Shown: positions 17,026 through 25,609, numbered from the stretch's first letter. The stretch is 64,000 bases of DNA from Agrococcus pavilionensis RW1 (GCF_000400485.1 NZ_ASHR01000010.1:1-64000); one strand, 5' to 3'. Translations and numbers: made by a program. Notes: generated by a model from the sequence alone, not told the origin.

Positions 17026-17985
17026 TCATGTCGGCGACTGCGACCGGCTCGCGAGGCCGAGCTGCGCCGGGCGCACTCGCGGCACGCCGTACGCGGTGAG
17101 CAGCGCGTCGAGCCTCGACGGCTGCAGCACGTCGAGCCACACCCAGTGCGCGGGATCGCCCGTGTACAAGAGGTCGTCGTCCCGCAGCTTCTCCCGCGCG
17201 AGCGCCTTCGCGCCCGTCGTGCCCACCTCGTTCGCGAGCGCGCCGTACTTCACCGCACCGTCGAACTCGCCGTACAGGGGTCGGCGCCCGGGTCGCTCGA
17301 ACGTCATGTCGACCCGCCAGCGCCTGCCGGTCGGACCGGTCACCCATCGCTGCAGCTCCGGCGCGGCGAAACCGAGCTGGAAGACACGCACCCGACTCCA
17401 CGACTCCCCGACCGACTCGCCGCGCTCGTCGGCGAACGCGATCGCCCAGTGCGCGGCATCGTGGCCGCGGCGGCTCTGGCGCTGCAGCGCATCGAGCACC
17501 TGCTGCTTCGTCGTGCGCCGCTCCCGCAGGGCGAAGTCGAGTGCCGACACCGAATCCAGCGGTTCACCTCGTCGAGCGACCTCCGCGAGCGCGTACGCGA
17601 GCGAGCAGACGCGCAAGCCGCCCACGTCGACGATGTCGTCCGGGTCGAGCTCGACCGACGAGTGCACCACACCCGCCTTCTTGTGCGCCGTGCGCCGATC
17701 GCCGGTGGTGTACACCGCATCCGGCCGCCCGAAGGGAACGCCGTGGGCCGCGAGCGCCGATTCCCGGGCGAAGATCGGCCGATCGCGCACCGCGTTCACG
17801 GCATGGATGCGCGTGAGGTAGCGCGCGTCGTCGGTCGATCCGTCGAACGCGGCGGCCTCCGCGTAGACGCCATGGCGCACGCGCGCGAGGCTCGCGTCGC
17901 GCTCGGGCTGCGCCCCTGGCACCACCTGGCCGATCTCACACGCTCGCTGCAGCGGCACGACCGCCGGAGCTGTGCTGCGTTCCAT
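17026..17985 (-). CDS. AbiEi-like winged helix plus Vsr/DUF559-like nuclease-fold protein
   Basis: About 319 residues from ATG 17985; ATG 17997 is possible and neither has a clear ribosome-binding site. The N-terminal half resembles type IV antitoxin AbiEi-type proteins: residues 25-100 with LARVRHGVYAE and FARESALAAHGVPFG. The C-terminal 100 residues carry a PD-(D/E)XK-like pattern (WRVDMTFERPG, then YGEFDGAVKYG, then AREKLRDDDLLY), typical of Vsr/DUF559 endonuclease-fold proteins common in Microbacteriaceae. No AbiEii toxin gene is adjacent. Similar orphan genes are often multicopy and of unknown role. Related palindromes lie on both sides. Confidence 0.75.
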   Translation of the reverse strand: MERSTAPAVVPLQRACEIGQVVPGAQPERDASLARVRHGVYAEAAAFDGSTDDARYLTRIHAVNAVRDRPIFARESALAAHGVPFGRPDAVYTTGDRRTAHKKAGVVHSSVELDPDDIVDVGGLRVCSLAYALAEVARRGEPLDSVSALDFALRERRTTKQQVLDALQRQSRRGHDAAHWAIAFADERGESVGESWSRVRVFQLGFAAPELQRWVTGPTGRRWRVDMTFERPGRRPLYGEFDGAVKYGALANEVGTTGAKALAREKLRDDDLLYTGDPAHWVWLDVLQPSRLDALLTAYGVPRVRPAQLGLASRSQSPT

Positions 17986-18087
17986 GGGGCGCACCATGCC
18001 ACGGACTCGGTGGCGCGTGTCGGCACCGACCGACCGACGGTGGAGAGTGCGCGACCCGACGATCGGGCATGGACCCGATGTCGGTCG

Positions 18088-18111
18088 CGGGACCCGGGAT
18101 CTCGGGTCCCG
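18088..18111. repeat. Palindromic unit right of the AbiEi/Vsr-like gene
   Basis: CGGGACCCG and CGGGTCCCG form nine-base arms around GGATCT, followed by CTGCCGAG. Read on the minus strand it matches the unit at 16970-16993 closely, including the CGGCAG flank, so the two are inverted copies about 1.1 kb apart. It lies between the start of the AbiEi/Vsr-like gene and the hrpA start. The remainder of 17986-18206 holds only a putative hrpA -10 element. Confidence 0.6.
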
Positions 18112-18206
18112 CTGCCGAGGCGGGGTCCGTCTCCGATGGCGGGGCAGGCGCGGGGCGGATGCGGCAGCCGCGCGGGCGCGGAGCCGCACTGCGGGAGAAT
18201 GGTCGG

Positions 18207-21200
18207 GTGCGCATCGAGTACCCGGCTGAGCTGCCCGTCAGCGACGCGCGCGACGAGATCATGGCGGCGATCCGCGACCACCAGGTCGTCGTCGTCGCTG
18301 GCGCGACCGGCTCCGGCAAGACGACGCAGCTGCCGAAGATGTGCCTCGAGCTCGGTCGCTCGAGCATCGGCCACACGCAGCCGCGCCGGCTCGCCGCCCG
18401 CACGATCGCCGAGCGCATCGCCGAGGAGCTCGGCACCGAGCTCGGGCAGGAAGTCGGCTACAAGGTGCGCTTCACCGACCAGGTGAGCGCCGACACCCGC
18501 GTCAAGGTCATGACCGACGGCATCCTGCTCGCCGAGATGCACCGCGACAAGGACCTCCGGGCCTACGACACGATCATCATCGACGAGGCGCACGAGCGCA
18601 GCCTCACGATCGACTTCCTGATCGGCTACCTGCAGCGGCTGCTCCCCCGCCGCCCCGACCTCAAGGTCATCGTCACGAGCGCGACGATCGACCCCGAGTC
18701 GTTCAGCCGCCACTTCGGCGGCGCGCCGATCATCGAGGTCTCCGGCCGCACGTTCCCGGTCGACATCCGCTACCGCCCGCTCGTCGCCGAGGCGCAGCGC
18801 GTCGGCGCGCAGGACGCCGACGACGACGGCGAGCCCGACGAGCCGACCGTCGACCTCGACCCGATCGAGGGCATCGAGGCGGCGCTGAAGGAGATCGCGC
18901 GCGACGACTCCGGCGACGTGCTCGTCTTCTTCCCGAGCGAGGCCGACATCCGCGACGCGCAGGACCAGCTGCAGGGCAAGCTGGGCCCGGCCACCGAGAT
19001 CCTGCCGCTCTACGGCCGCCTGAGCGCCGCCGAGCAGCACCGCGTCTTCGAGCGCTCGACCCGCGCGGGCATCCGTCGCCGGGTCGTGCTCGCCACCAAC
19101 GTGGCCGAGACGAGCCTCACGGTGCCCGGCATCCGGCACGTCATCGACACCGGCACTGCCCGCATCTCGCGCTACTCGGCGCGCAGCAAGGTGCAGCGGC
19201 TGCCGATCGAGGCGATCAGCCAGGCGAGCGCCAACCAGCGCTCCGGCCGCGCGGGCCGCGTCGCCCCCGGCATCGCGATCCGCCTCTACTCCGAGGAGGA
19301 CTTCGACCGCCGCCCCGAGTTCACCGACCCCGAGATCCTCCGCACCAACCTCGCGGCCGTCATCCTGCAGGCCGCGTCGCTCGGGCTCGGCCCGCTCGAG
19401 GAGTTCCCCTTCCTCCAGCCGCCCGATCCGCGCGGCATCAAGGACGGCCGCGACCTGCTGCGCGAGCTCGGCGCCATCAGCCCGAAGGGCGACATCACGC
19501 GCATCGGACGCGAGCTCGCGCGGCTCCCCGTCGACCCGAGGTTCGGGCGGATGGCCTTGGCCGGCCGGGACGCGGACGTCGCCCACGAGGTCATCGCGAT
19601 CGTCGCGGGGCTCACGATCCAGGACCCGCGCGAGCGCCCGCTCGAGCGCCGCGAGGAGGCGGACCGCATGCACGCGCGGTTCATCGACCCGAAGAGCGAC
19701 TTCATCACGCTGCTCGCGCTGTGGCGCTACCTGCAGCAGCAGCAGGCGAGGCTCTCGGGCAACCAGTTCCGCAAGCTGTGCAAGGCGGAGCACCTCAGCT
19801 TCCTGCGCGTGCGCGAGTGGCAGGACGTGGTGCGGCAGCTCACCCGCTCGATGGGACTCAAGCCAGACTCCGCCGGTCGTCGAGTAGGCCCGAAGGGTCG
19901 CATCGAGACGCGGAACGGGAGTGGTCTCGATACGCCGGCTTCGCCGGCTACTCGACCAGCGGAGGGAGCGCCGGCTACTCGACCAGCGGGTGGAGCGACG
20001 GCTGCTCGACCAGCGGAGGCGGTGGCGGTCGACGCCGACGCCGTCCACAAGGCGCTCCTGTCGGGCCTGCTCGGCCGCATCGGCCGCCTCGACGAGACGC
20101 AGAAGTCGCAGCAGCCGCGACCCGGCGAGCCGGGCTCGAAGCGACGGATGCGTCCCCGCCCCGAGTACGTCGGCGCGCGCGGCGCGCGGTTCCAGATCTT
20201 CCCGGGCTCGGGCCTCGCGAAGAGCCCGCCGCGCGCCGTCATGGCCGCCGAGCTCGTCGAGACGAGCCGCCTGTTCGCCCGCACCGTCGCATCCGTCGAC
20301 CTCGCCTGGGCCGAGCCGCTCGCGGGCGACCTCGCGAAGCGGCAGGTGAGCGAGCCCCATTGGGAGCGCAAGCAGGGCGCGGTCGTCGCGTTCGAGAAGG
20401 TGACGCTCTTCGGCGTCACGATCGTCGAGCGGCGGCGCGTGCAGTACGCGCGCATCGACCCGGAGCACGCGCGCGAGCTCTTCATCCGCCACGCGCTCGT
20501 CGAGGGCGAGTGGGACAGCCCGCAGGAGTTCGAGCGCAAGAACCGCGAGCTGCGGCGCGAGATCGAGCGCCTCGAGGAGCGGCAGCGGCGCCGCGACCTG
20601 CTCGTCGGCGACGAGGCGGTCTTCGAGTTCTTCGACGCGCGCATCCCCGCCGACGTCGTCTCGACCCGCAGCTTCGAGGGCTGGTGGCGCAAGGCGCGCG
20701 AGGAGTCGCCCGACCTGCTGACGATGACGCGCCGCGACCTCACCGGCGAGGAGCCGCAGGTCGACTCGCGCGCGTTCCCGACGAAGTGGCAGCAGGGCGA
20801 GCAGCGGCTGCGGCTCAGCTACCGCTTCGAGCCGGGCGCGGCCGACGACGGCCTCACGGTGCACGTGCCGCTCGCGGTGCTGCCGCGGCTGAGCCCCGAG
20901 GGCTTCGACTGGCTCGTGCCCGGCATGCGCGAGGAGCTGCTCACCGCGATGATCAAGAGCCTGCCGAAGCACGTGCGCAAGCACGTCGTGCCGGCCGGCG
21001 ACTGGGCGCGCGGCATGCTCGCCGAGCTCCCCGACGAGCCGGCGGGCGGCGAGCGCGCGCGGTCGCTCTCGGAGGTGCTCGCGGCGCGGATCTCGCGCAC
21101 CGCCTACGTGCAGGCGGCCGCGACCGACGTCGACTGGGGACGCATCCCCGACCACTTGAAGCCGACGTTCGCGGTGGAGGACGCCCGCGGCCGCCGGCTC

Positions 21201-22181
21201 GGGCAGGACAAGGACCTCGAGGCGCTCAAGCGGCGCTTCGCGGGGCAGGCGCGCACCCAGGTTGCGAAGGCCGCCGTCAAGGTGACGAGCGACCTCGAGC
21301 GCGACGAGGTGGCGGGCTTCGACACCGACCTGCCCGAGCACATCGACGTGCGGCAGGGCGGCAACACGGTGCGCGCCTACCCCGGCTATGCGGTGACGGG
21401 CAAGGGCACGGTCGGCATCCGGCTCGCGTCGACGCGCGCGGCGCAGCAGCGCGACCAGCGGCAGGCGGTGCGGCAGCTGCTGCTGCGCCAGGTGCCGAGC
21501 CCGGCGCCCTACGTGCAGGCGAACCTCACGAGCGCCGAGAAGCTCGCGCTCGGCGCCTCGCCCTACCCCTCGACCGACCGGCTCTTCGACGACCTCATGC
21601 TCGCGATCATCGACGCCGAGCTCGGGCCGCGGCCGCCCGCGACGGTCGCGGAGTTCGAGGCCCTACGCGCGCGGGTCGCCGACGGGCTCGTCGACCGCAT
21701 GTTCGCGCTCGCGAGCCAGGTCGCGCGCATCCTGACGAGCGCGCGGCTCGCCGACCGCGCGATCCGCGACGGCGCGAGCCTCACGCACATGGCGGCGCTC
21801 GCCGACGCGCGCGCCAACCTCGAGCAGCTCGTCTTCGACGGCTTCGTGAGCCGCACGGGGCTCGAGCGGCTCGGCCGGCTCGAGGTCTACGTGCGGGCGA
21901 TCGAGCACCGCGTGAAGCGGCTGCCCGAGACCGCCAACCGCGATCGCGCGTGGATGACCGAGGTCGAGCAGGCCAAGCAGCTCTACACGGCGGCGGGCGG
22001 CACGCTGCCGCTGCCGCCCTCGGTGACGGATGCGGTGGCGAGCGCGGACGAGACCGGCAAGGCCGAGCGGCTGGTCACCGCCCGCTGGCTGCTGGAGGAG
22101 CTGCGCGTGAGCCTCTTCGCGCAGCCGCTCGGCACGGCGGGACCGGTGAGCCTGCAGCGCATCAGGAAGGCGCTCGCGTAA
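18207..22181 (+). CDS. hrpA: ATP-dependent RNA helicase HrpA
   Basis: 1324 residues from GTG 18207, the usual HrpA length. Upstream in-frame codons to 18069 run through a repeat and are rejected as the start. GAGAAT six bases before the GTG suggests a leaderless mRNA. Walker A is GATGSGKT (32-39) and the DEAH box is at 126-129. Motif III is TSATID, and SANQRSGRAGRVAPG is motif VI. The HA2/OB-fold region and the long DUF3418 C-terminus follow. Members unwind RNA and act in mRNA processing or ribosome rescue. Oddity: residues about 557-603 are encoded by copies of the dispersed palindromic repeat, giving an in-frame Pro/Ala/Thr-rich insert (TRPAEGAPATRPAGGATAAR). Confidence 0.93.
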   Translation: MRIEYPAELPVSDARDEIMAAIRDHQVVVVAGATGSGKTTQLPKMCLELGRSSIGHTQPRRLAARTIAERIAEELGTELGQEVGYKVRFTDQVSADTRVKVMTDGILLAEMHRDKDLRAYDTIIIDEAHERSLTIDFLIGYLQRLLPRRPDLKVIVTSATIDPESFSRHFGGAPIIEVSGRTFPVDIRYRPLVAEAQRVGAQDADDDGEPDEPTVDLDPIEGIEAALKEIARDDSGDVLVFFPSEADIRDAQDQLQGKLGPATEILPLYGRLSAAEQHRVFERSTRAGIRRRVVLATNVAETSLTVPGIRHVIDTGTARISRYSARSKVQRLPIEAISQASANQRSGRAGRVAPGIAIRLYSEEDFDRRPEFTDPEILRTNLAAVILQAASLGLGPLEEFPFLQPPDPRGIKDGRDLLRELGAISPKGDITRIGRELARLPVDPRFGRMALAGRDADVAHEVIAIVAGLTIQDPRERPLERREEADRMHARFIDPKSDFITLLALWRYLQQQQARLSGNQFRKLCKAEHLSFLRVREWQDVVRQLTRSMGLKPDSAGRRVGPKGRIETRNGSGLDTPASPATRPAEGAPATRPAGGATAARPAEAVAVDADAVHKALLSGLLGRIGRLDETQKSQQPRPGEPGSKRRMRPRPEYVGARGARFQIFPGSGLAKSPPRAVMAAELVETSRLFARTVASVDLAWAEPLAGDLAKRQVSEPHWERKQGAVVAFEKVTLFGVTIVERRRVQYARIDPEHARELFIRHALVEGEWDSPQEFERKNRELRREIERLEERQRRRDLLVGDEAVFEFFDARIPADVVSTRSFEGWWRKAREESPDLLTMTRRDLTGEEPQVDSRAFPTKWQQGEQRLRLSYRFEPGAADDGLTVHVPLAVLPRLSPEGFDWLVPGMREELLTAMIKSLPKHVRKHVVPAGDWARGMLAELPDEPAGGERARSLSEVLAARISRTAYVQAAATDVDWGRIPDHLKPTFAVEDARGRRLGQDKDLEALKRRFAGQARTQVAKAAVKVTSDLERDEVAGFDTDLPEHIDVRQGGNTVRAYPGYAVTGKGTVGIRLASTRAAQQRDQRQAVRQLLLRQVPSPAPYVQANLTSAEKLALGASPYPSTDRLFDDLMLAIIDAELGPRPPATVAEFEALRARVADGLVDRMFALASQVARILTSARLADRAIRDGASLTHMAALADARANLEQLVFDGFVSRTGLERLGRLEVYVRAIEHRVKRLPETANRDRAWMTEVEQAKQLYTAAGGTLPLPPSVTDAVASADETGKAERLVTARWLLEELRVSLFAQPLGTAGPVSLQRIRKALA
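19876..20016. repeat. Dispersed palindromic repeat cluster inside hrpA
   Basis: One inverted-type copy (GTCGTCGAGTAGGCCCGAAG...CATCGAGAC, 19876-19909) faces one direct copy (GGTCTCGATACGCCGG...CTACTCGACCAGCGG, 19923-19962). Two truncated copies of the CGGCTACTCGACCAGCGG end follow, at about 19971-19989 and 19999-20016. The same family occurs between genes at 22185, 26594 and 27582. Here all copies are open in the hrpA frame; the TAG present in the inverted copy is read out of frame. Confidence 0.85.
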
Positions 22182-22184
22182 CCG

Positions 22185-22223
22185 CTCGTCGAGTAGCCCG
22201 CCGCAGGCGGGCGTATCGAGACG
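22185..22223. repeat. Dispersed palindromic repeat, copy after hrpA
   Basis: CTCGTCGAGTAG then a hairpin GCCCGCC-GCA-GGCGGGC then GTATCGAGACG. It begins three bases after the hrpA stop codon and could serve as the hrpA terminator. It belongs to the same family as the copies at 19876, 26594 and 27582. Confidence 0.8.
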
Positions 22224-22235
22224 CCTGTACCGCGT

Positions 22236-22241
22236 TAGGTT
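22236..22241 (+). promoter_or_regulatory. -10 element for the DUF6804-like gene
   Basis: TAGGTT (TANNNT type) lies eight bases before ATG 22250. GGGAGG sits between it and the ATG but only two bases from the ATG, too close for an efficient ribosome-binding site, so a leaderless or near-leaderless message is likely. Confidence 0.45.
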
Positions 22242-22249
22242 GGGAGGCG

Positions 22250-22594
22250 ATGTCCTCCGACCGCTACGGCCCCACATTCCAGCGCAACGCGCTCGCCCCC
22301 GGCATCCTGCTCGCGATCCTGCTCGTCGTCGCGACGCTGCTGCTCGACAGCGAGTGGTACGGCACGCTCCGCTTCGTGATCGCGGTGCTCGCGATCATCA
22401 TCGGCTGGTTCGCGCTGCAGGCGAAGCACTGGTGGTGGGTGCCGCTGTTCGCGGTCGTGGCCATCGCGTGGAACCCGGTGCTCCCCTTCGACTTCGCCGG
22501 TCAGGGCTGGGCGCTCGCGCACGTGGGCGTCGCGCTCCTCTCGCTCGTCGCGGGCGTGCTCATCAAGAGCCCGCGCGTCGACGACCGACGTTAG
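22250..22594 (+). CDS. Small DUF6804-like membrane protein
   Basis: 114 residues with four hydrophobic helices at about 15-30, 38-55, 60-76 and 86-104, and a short Arg/Lys tail. WWWVPLFAVVAIAWNPVLPFDF in the middle resembles the DUF6804 family common in Microbacteriaceae; the family call is from memory. No enzymatic residues are evident. The frame is continuous with a long shadow frame of hrpA, but only this last part has protein-like membrane character and its own start. The function is unknown. Confidence 0.75.
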   Translation: MSSDRYGPTFQRNALAPGILLAILLVVATLLLDSEWYGTLRFVIAVLAIIIGWFALQAKHWWWVPLFAVVAIAWNPVLPFDFAGQGWALAHVGVALLSLVAGVLIKSPRVDDRR

Positions 22595-22624
22595 GCGTTC
22601 CACCGGCCAGCGCTGCTCGAGGAG

Positions 22625-22831
22625 TCAGGCGCGCTGCTTCGCGAGCTCGACGATCCACGGCTCGGTCTCGATGCCGCGGATCTCATCAGCCACGATGCGT
22701 GCTCGCGCCGCGGCGATGCGCTCGGCCTGCGTCACGATCTGCCCGGTGATGCGCGAACGGTAGACCGTCTGCGCCGGCCGCGCGGGCTCGCCCCCGCCCG
22801 TGGTCGCGTCGTCACGCTGCTCGTCAGCCAT
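22625..22831 (-). CDS. Small hypothetical protein (68 residues)
   Basis: A short polar protein with an AGGAGG ribosome-binding site five bases before ATG 22831. It contains VYRSRITGQIVTQAERIAAA, reminiscent of small proteins with a YRS-TG-VT pattern, and a helical Ala/Arg-rich second half. Its start overlaps the end of the upstream 167-residue membrane protein gene by eight bases, so the two are probably translated as a pair. Function unknown. Confidence 0.6.
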   Translation of the reverse strand: MADEQRDDATTGGGEPARPAQTVYRSRITGQIVTQAERIAAARARIVADEIRGIETEPWIVELAKQRA

Positions 22832-23327
22832 CGTCGCCTCCTGAGCCCATTCTCCCTCGGTCGGGCTCGGCCGTCGAGTGCGCCTCGGCCGTGAGCGCGA
22901 ACTCCGTCGCGGCGGCGATGATGTCGGCCTCGTGCTGGTCGGCCCACTCGCTGCGACCGAGCGCCTCGAGCACGCCGAGCCCGATGACCGCAGAGCCCCC
23001 GCCCCGAGCGACTTCCGTGAGCGCCCACTCCGCTCGCGCCCACCACTGCTCCTTCCGCCGCTGCCGCTCGAGCTGCCGGCGGTCCTCCTCTGCCTGCCGC
23101 CGGGTGGAGCGCGCGCCGTAGGCCGCCGCGGCGAACGCGATGAGCGCGGCGGCGACCGCCGCGGCGCCGCCGAAGCCCGCCGACGTCAGGAACGTCGACC
23201 ACGCGAGCGCGTCGCCGAGCAGCGCCACCGCGAGACCGCCGGCGATCAGCCCGACGACGACGCCGAGCGCCGCCGACAGCACGGCGATCGCTCGCCGGTC
23301 GCCGAGCTCGTCCACGCTCCTGGCCAT
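22824..23327 (-). CDS. Two-helix membrane protein with cytoplasmic coiled coil
   Basis: 167 residues. Hydrophobic segments at about 14-38 and 43-68 are followed by a charged helix (STRRQAEEDRRQLERQRRKEQ) likely to form a coiled coil, then a mixed C-terminal helical region ending in a polar tail. No family is recognised. It overlaps the 68-residue gene downstream by eight bases. The 153-bp gap to the divergent MFS gene holds that gene's -10 element. Confidence 0.6.
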   Translation of the reverse strand: MARSVDELGDRRAIAVLSAALGVVVGLIAGGLAVALLGDALAWSTFLTSAGFGGAAAVAAALIAFAAAAYGARSTRRQAEEDRRQLERQRRKEQWWARAEWALTEVARGGGSAVIGLGVLEALGRSEWADQHEADIIAAATEFALTAEAHSTAEPDRGRMGSGGDDG

Positions 23328-23468
23328 GCGCGGATCGTACGCGGCGAGCCCCCAGCCGCACCACGGGAGATCGCACCCCTGTGGAGGAACGCGTGCACCG
23401 CATCCGCCCCGTCACCGACCGCGCAGACACCTCCTCCGGCATGCACGTCCGCCGGATGCAACCCGTCG

Positions 23469-23474
23469 TAGGCT
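23469..23474 (+). promoter_or_regulatory. -10 element, probable leaderless start
   Basis: TAGGCT lies six bases before GTG 23481, identical in sequence and spacing to the element at 15412. There is no Shine-Dalgarno sequence between it and the GTG. Confidence 0.5.
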
Positions 23475-23480
23475 CTCCTG

Positions 23481-24683
23481 GTGCGTGCGTACGGTGAGGT
23501 GCTGAGGGTTCCGGGGCTCGCGCGCATCATGCTCGCGCAGCTCATCGCGCGCTTCCCCGCCGGCATGTACTCGCTCGGCATCCTCATGCACATGGAGCAG
23601 CAGCACGGCTCCTACACGGCCGCCGGCCTCGTGCTCGCCGCCTTCTCGGTCGGCATGGCGATCGCCGGCCCCTTCGTCTCGCGGCTCATGAGCCGCTTCG
23701 GCACCGTCACGGTGCTGCTCACGACCGCGATCATCTCGATGCTCGCGCTGCTGTCGATCGCGAGCTTCGAGATCCCGCTCTGGGGCGATGTGCTCGCCGG
23801 CGCGATCGCGGGCGCCGCGATGCCGCCCGTCGTGCCGACCGTGCGCACCCTCTACCCGCGCATGGTGCAGCAGCGCCTGCTCGCGCCGCTGTTCTCCTTC
23901 GACGCCGCGCTGCAGGAGATCATCTGGGTCTTCGGCCCCGTGCTGCTGACGCTGCTCGTCTCGCTGCTGGGCACCGGCCCGACGCTGCTCGTGACGATCG
24001 CGATCCAGGCCGTCGGCGCGCTGTTCTTCATCCTCTCCCCCGAGGTGCGGCGCCTGCGCATCCCGCCGACGACCCGCAAGCTCGGCCGCGTGCTGCGCAA
24101 GCCCCCGGTGCTGCTCTCGGTCATCGTCTCGTCGATGTTCATCGGCGGCTTCGCGGCGGTCGAGGCGGGCGTCGTCGCGACCTTCGGCGAGGGCGCGCTC
24201 GAGGCGGGCATCGTGCTCGGCGTCTCGGCGCTCGGCTCACTCGCGGGCGGCTTCGCGCTCGGCGGCCGCGGCATCACGCCCTGGTCGGTCGCGATCCGCC
24301 TGACGATCGTGCTGCTCGGCATGGCCATCGCACTGCCGCTCAGCGACGTCGTCGGCCTCTCGATCGCCCTCTTCATCGCCGGCATCGGCACCGCGCCCGC
24401 GCTCGCCGCCTTCTCAGCGATCGTCGCCGGCACCGTGAAGTTCGCCGACACCCCCGAGGCCTACGCCTGGATCGGCACCGGCCAGCTGCTCGGCGCCGCC
24501 CTCGGCTCGGCGATCGCGGGCGTCGCGATCGACGCGAACGGCGGTGTGGGCGGCGTCTGGGTCGCGGTCGTCATGGTCGCGATCGCGGCGGCGATCGCCG
24601 CGATCTTCCGCCACCACCAGCCCGACCTGCGGCAGGGCATCGGCGAGCCGCCCGACACCGCGCCGGTCGAGCTGCCGCGCTGA
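23481..24683 (+). CDS. Major facilitator superfamily transporter
   Basis: 400 residues with 12 predicted membrane helices in two halves of six. The intracellular loop SRLMSRFGTVTVLL between helices 2 and 3 corresponds to the MFS motif A, and the charged RRLRIPPTTRKLGRVLRKPP is the central loop. The N-terminus (MRAYGEVLRVPGLARIML) is of the type seen in actinobacterial sugar/drug efflux MFS members. The substrate cannot be assigned. A GC-rich stem-loop follows the stop codon and may separate it from the aldo/keto reductase gene. Confidence 0.85.
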   Translation: MRAYGEVLRVPGLARIMLAQLIARFPAGMYSLGILMHMEQQHGSYTAAGLVLAAFSVGMAIAGPFVSRLMSRFGTVTVLLTTAIISMLALLSIASFEIPLWGDVLAGAIAGAAMPPVVPTVRTLYPRMVQQRLLAPLFSFDAALQEIIWVFGPVLLTLLVSLLGTGPTLLVTIAIQAVGALFFILSPEVRRLRIPPTTRKLGRVLRKPPVLLSVIVSSMFIGGFAAVEAGVVATFGEGALEAGIVLGVSALGSLAGGFALGGRGITPWSVAIRLTIVLLGMAIALPLSDVVGLSIALFIAGIGTAPALAAFSAIVAGTVKFADTPEAYAWIGTGQLLGAALGSAIAGVAIDANGGVGGVWVAVVMVAIAAAIAAIFRHHQPDLRQGIGEPPDTAPVELPR

Positions 24684-24687
24684 GCCG

Positions 24688-24713
24688 CGCGCGGGCCATC
24701 ACTCCCCCGCGCG
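24688..24713. terminator. Stem-loop after the MFS gene
   Basis: CGCGCGGG and CCCGCGCG form an eight-base stem around a ten-base loop, beginning four bases after the MFS stop codon. No T-run follows. Position and stem strength suggest a terminator. Confidence 0.45.
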
Positions 24714-24752
24714 ACGGACGACGCCGCGCATCCCGCCTGCCATGATCGACGC

Positions 24753-25577
24753 GTGCCCCACGAACTCGAGCTCAACGACGGCAGCCGCCTGCCCGCGGTC
24801 GGCTTCGGGCTCTACAAGGTGGCGCCCGCCGAGACTGTCGACGTCGTCGCCGCGGGCCTCGCCGCCGGCTACCGGCTCATCGACGGCGCCGAGCTCTACG
24901 GCAACGAGCGCGAGCTCGGTGAGGCCCTCCGGCGAGCGGATGCGTCGGGTCTCGACCGCGACGAGCTCACGGTCACGAGCAAGTTCTGGGGTGAGGCCTC
25001 GCAGGTGCCCGCCGCCGTGCGGGCGGCGTTCGACGCGAGCGAGCGGGCGCTCGGCCGGATCGACGTCTACATGATCCACTGGCCCAGGCCGGCCCGCGAC
25101 CGCTACGTCGACGTCTGGCGTACACTCGTCGAGCTGCAGGCCGAGGGGCGCGTGCGCACGATCGGGGTCAGCAACTTCACCGAGGAGCACCTCCGCCGCA
25201 TCATCGGCGAGACGGGCGTGACGCCCGCGATCAACCAGGTCGAGTCGCACCCGTGGCTGCCGCAGCACGAGCTGCGCCGCGCGCACGACGAGCTCGGCAT
25301 CGTCACCCAGGCGTGGAGCCCGCTCGGCCGCTCCCGCGTGCTGCGAGACCCGACCATCGGGCGCATCGCGGCCGAGCACGGCGTGACGCCCGCGCAGGCG
25401 ATCATCCGCTGGCACCTGCAGGCCGGTGGTGCCCTCGTGCCGAAGTCGACGCATCCGCACCGCTTGCGCGAGAACCTCGACGTCGACCGCTTCACCCTCA
25501 GCGACGCCGACATGGCCGCGATCGCGGCGCTCGAGACCGGCGAGCGCACCGGCACGCACCCCGACGACCGCAACTAG
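24753..25577 (+). CDS. Aldo/keto reductase
   Basis: 274 residues, a single TIM-barrel NADPH-dependent reductase of the 2,5-diketo-D-gluconate reductase type. The catalytic tetrad is complete: Asp44, Tyr49, Lys77 and His109 (LIDGAELYGNE, TSKFWG, MIHWP). NADPH-binding features near the C-terminus are present (ALVPKSTHPHRLREN). GTG 24753 follows CATGAT by six bases, so a leaderless start is possible. The TetR gene begins 33 bases after its stop and may be cotranscribed; it could regulate this gene, but that is inference. Confidence 0.92.
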   Translation: MPHELELNDGSRLPAVGFGLYKVAPAETVDVVAAGLAAGYRLIDGAELYGNERELGEALRRADASGLDRDELTVTSKFWGEASQVPAAVRAAFDASERALGRIDVYMIHWPRPARDRYVDVWRTLVELQAEGRVRTIGVSNFTEEHLRRIIGETGVTPAINQVESHPWLPQHELRRAHDELGIVTQAWSPLGRSRVLRDPTIGRIAAEHGVTPAQAIIRWHLQAGGALVPKSTHPHRLRENLDVDRFTLSDADMAAIAALETGERTGTHPDDRN

Positions 25578-25609
25578 CGACCAACGACACGACACGAGAC
25601 GCGACACCC

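Noticed and set aside
17026-17985. Reading the AbiEi/Vsr-like gene as a functioning type IV toxin-antitoxin system
   Set aside because: No nucleotidyltransferase-type AbiEii toxin gene is adjacent on either side. Only the winged-helix and nuclease-fold similarities are supportable.
17796-21341. A 1181-codon open frame on the minus strand opposite hrpA
   Set aside because: It lies entirely opposite the conserved HrpA helicase, is composed of Arg/Leu/Ala/Val-rich low-complexity sequence typical of antisense frames in GC-rich DNA, and has no recognisable motif.
18341-22249. A plus-strand open frame in another phase across hrpA, continuous with the small membrane protein
   Set aside because: Arg/Ala/Pro-rich shadow of hrpA. 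Only the last 114 codons from ATG 22250 are protein-like, so only those are annotated.
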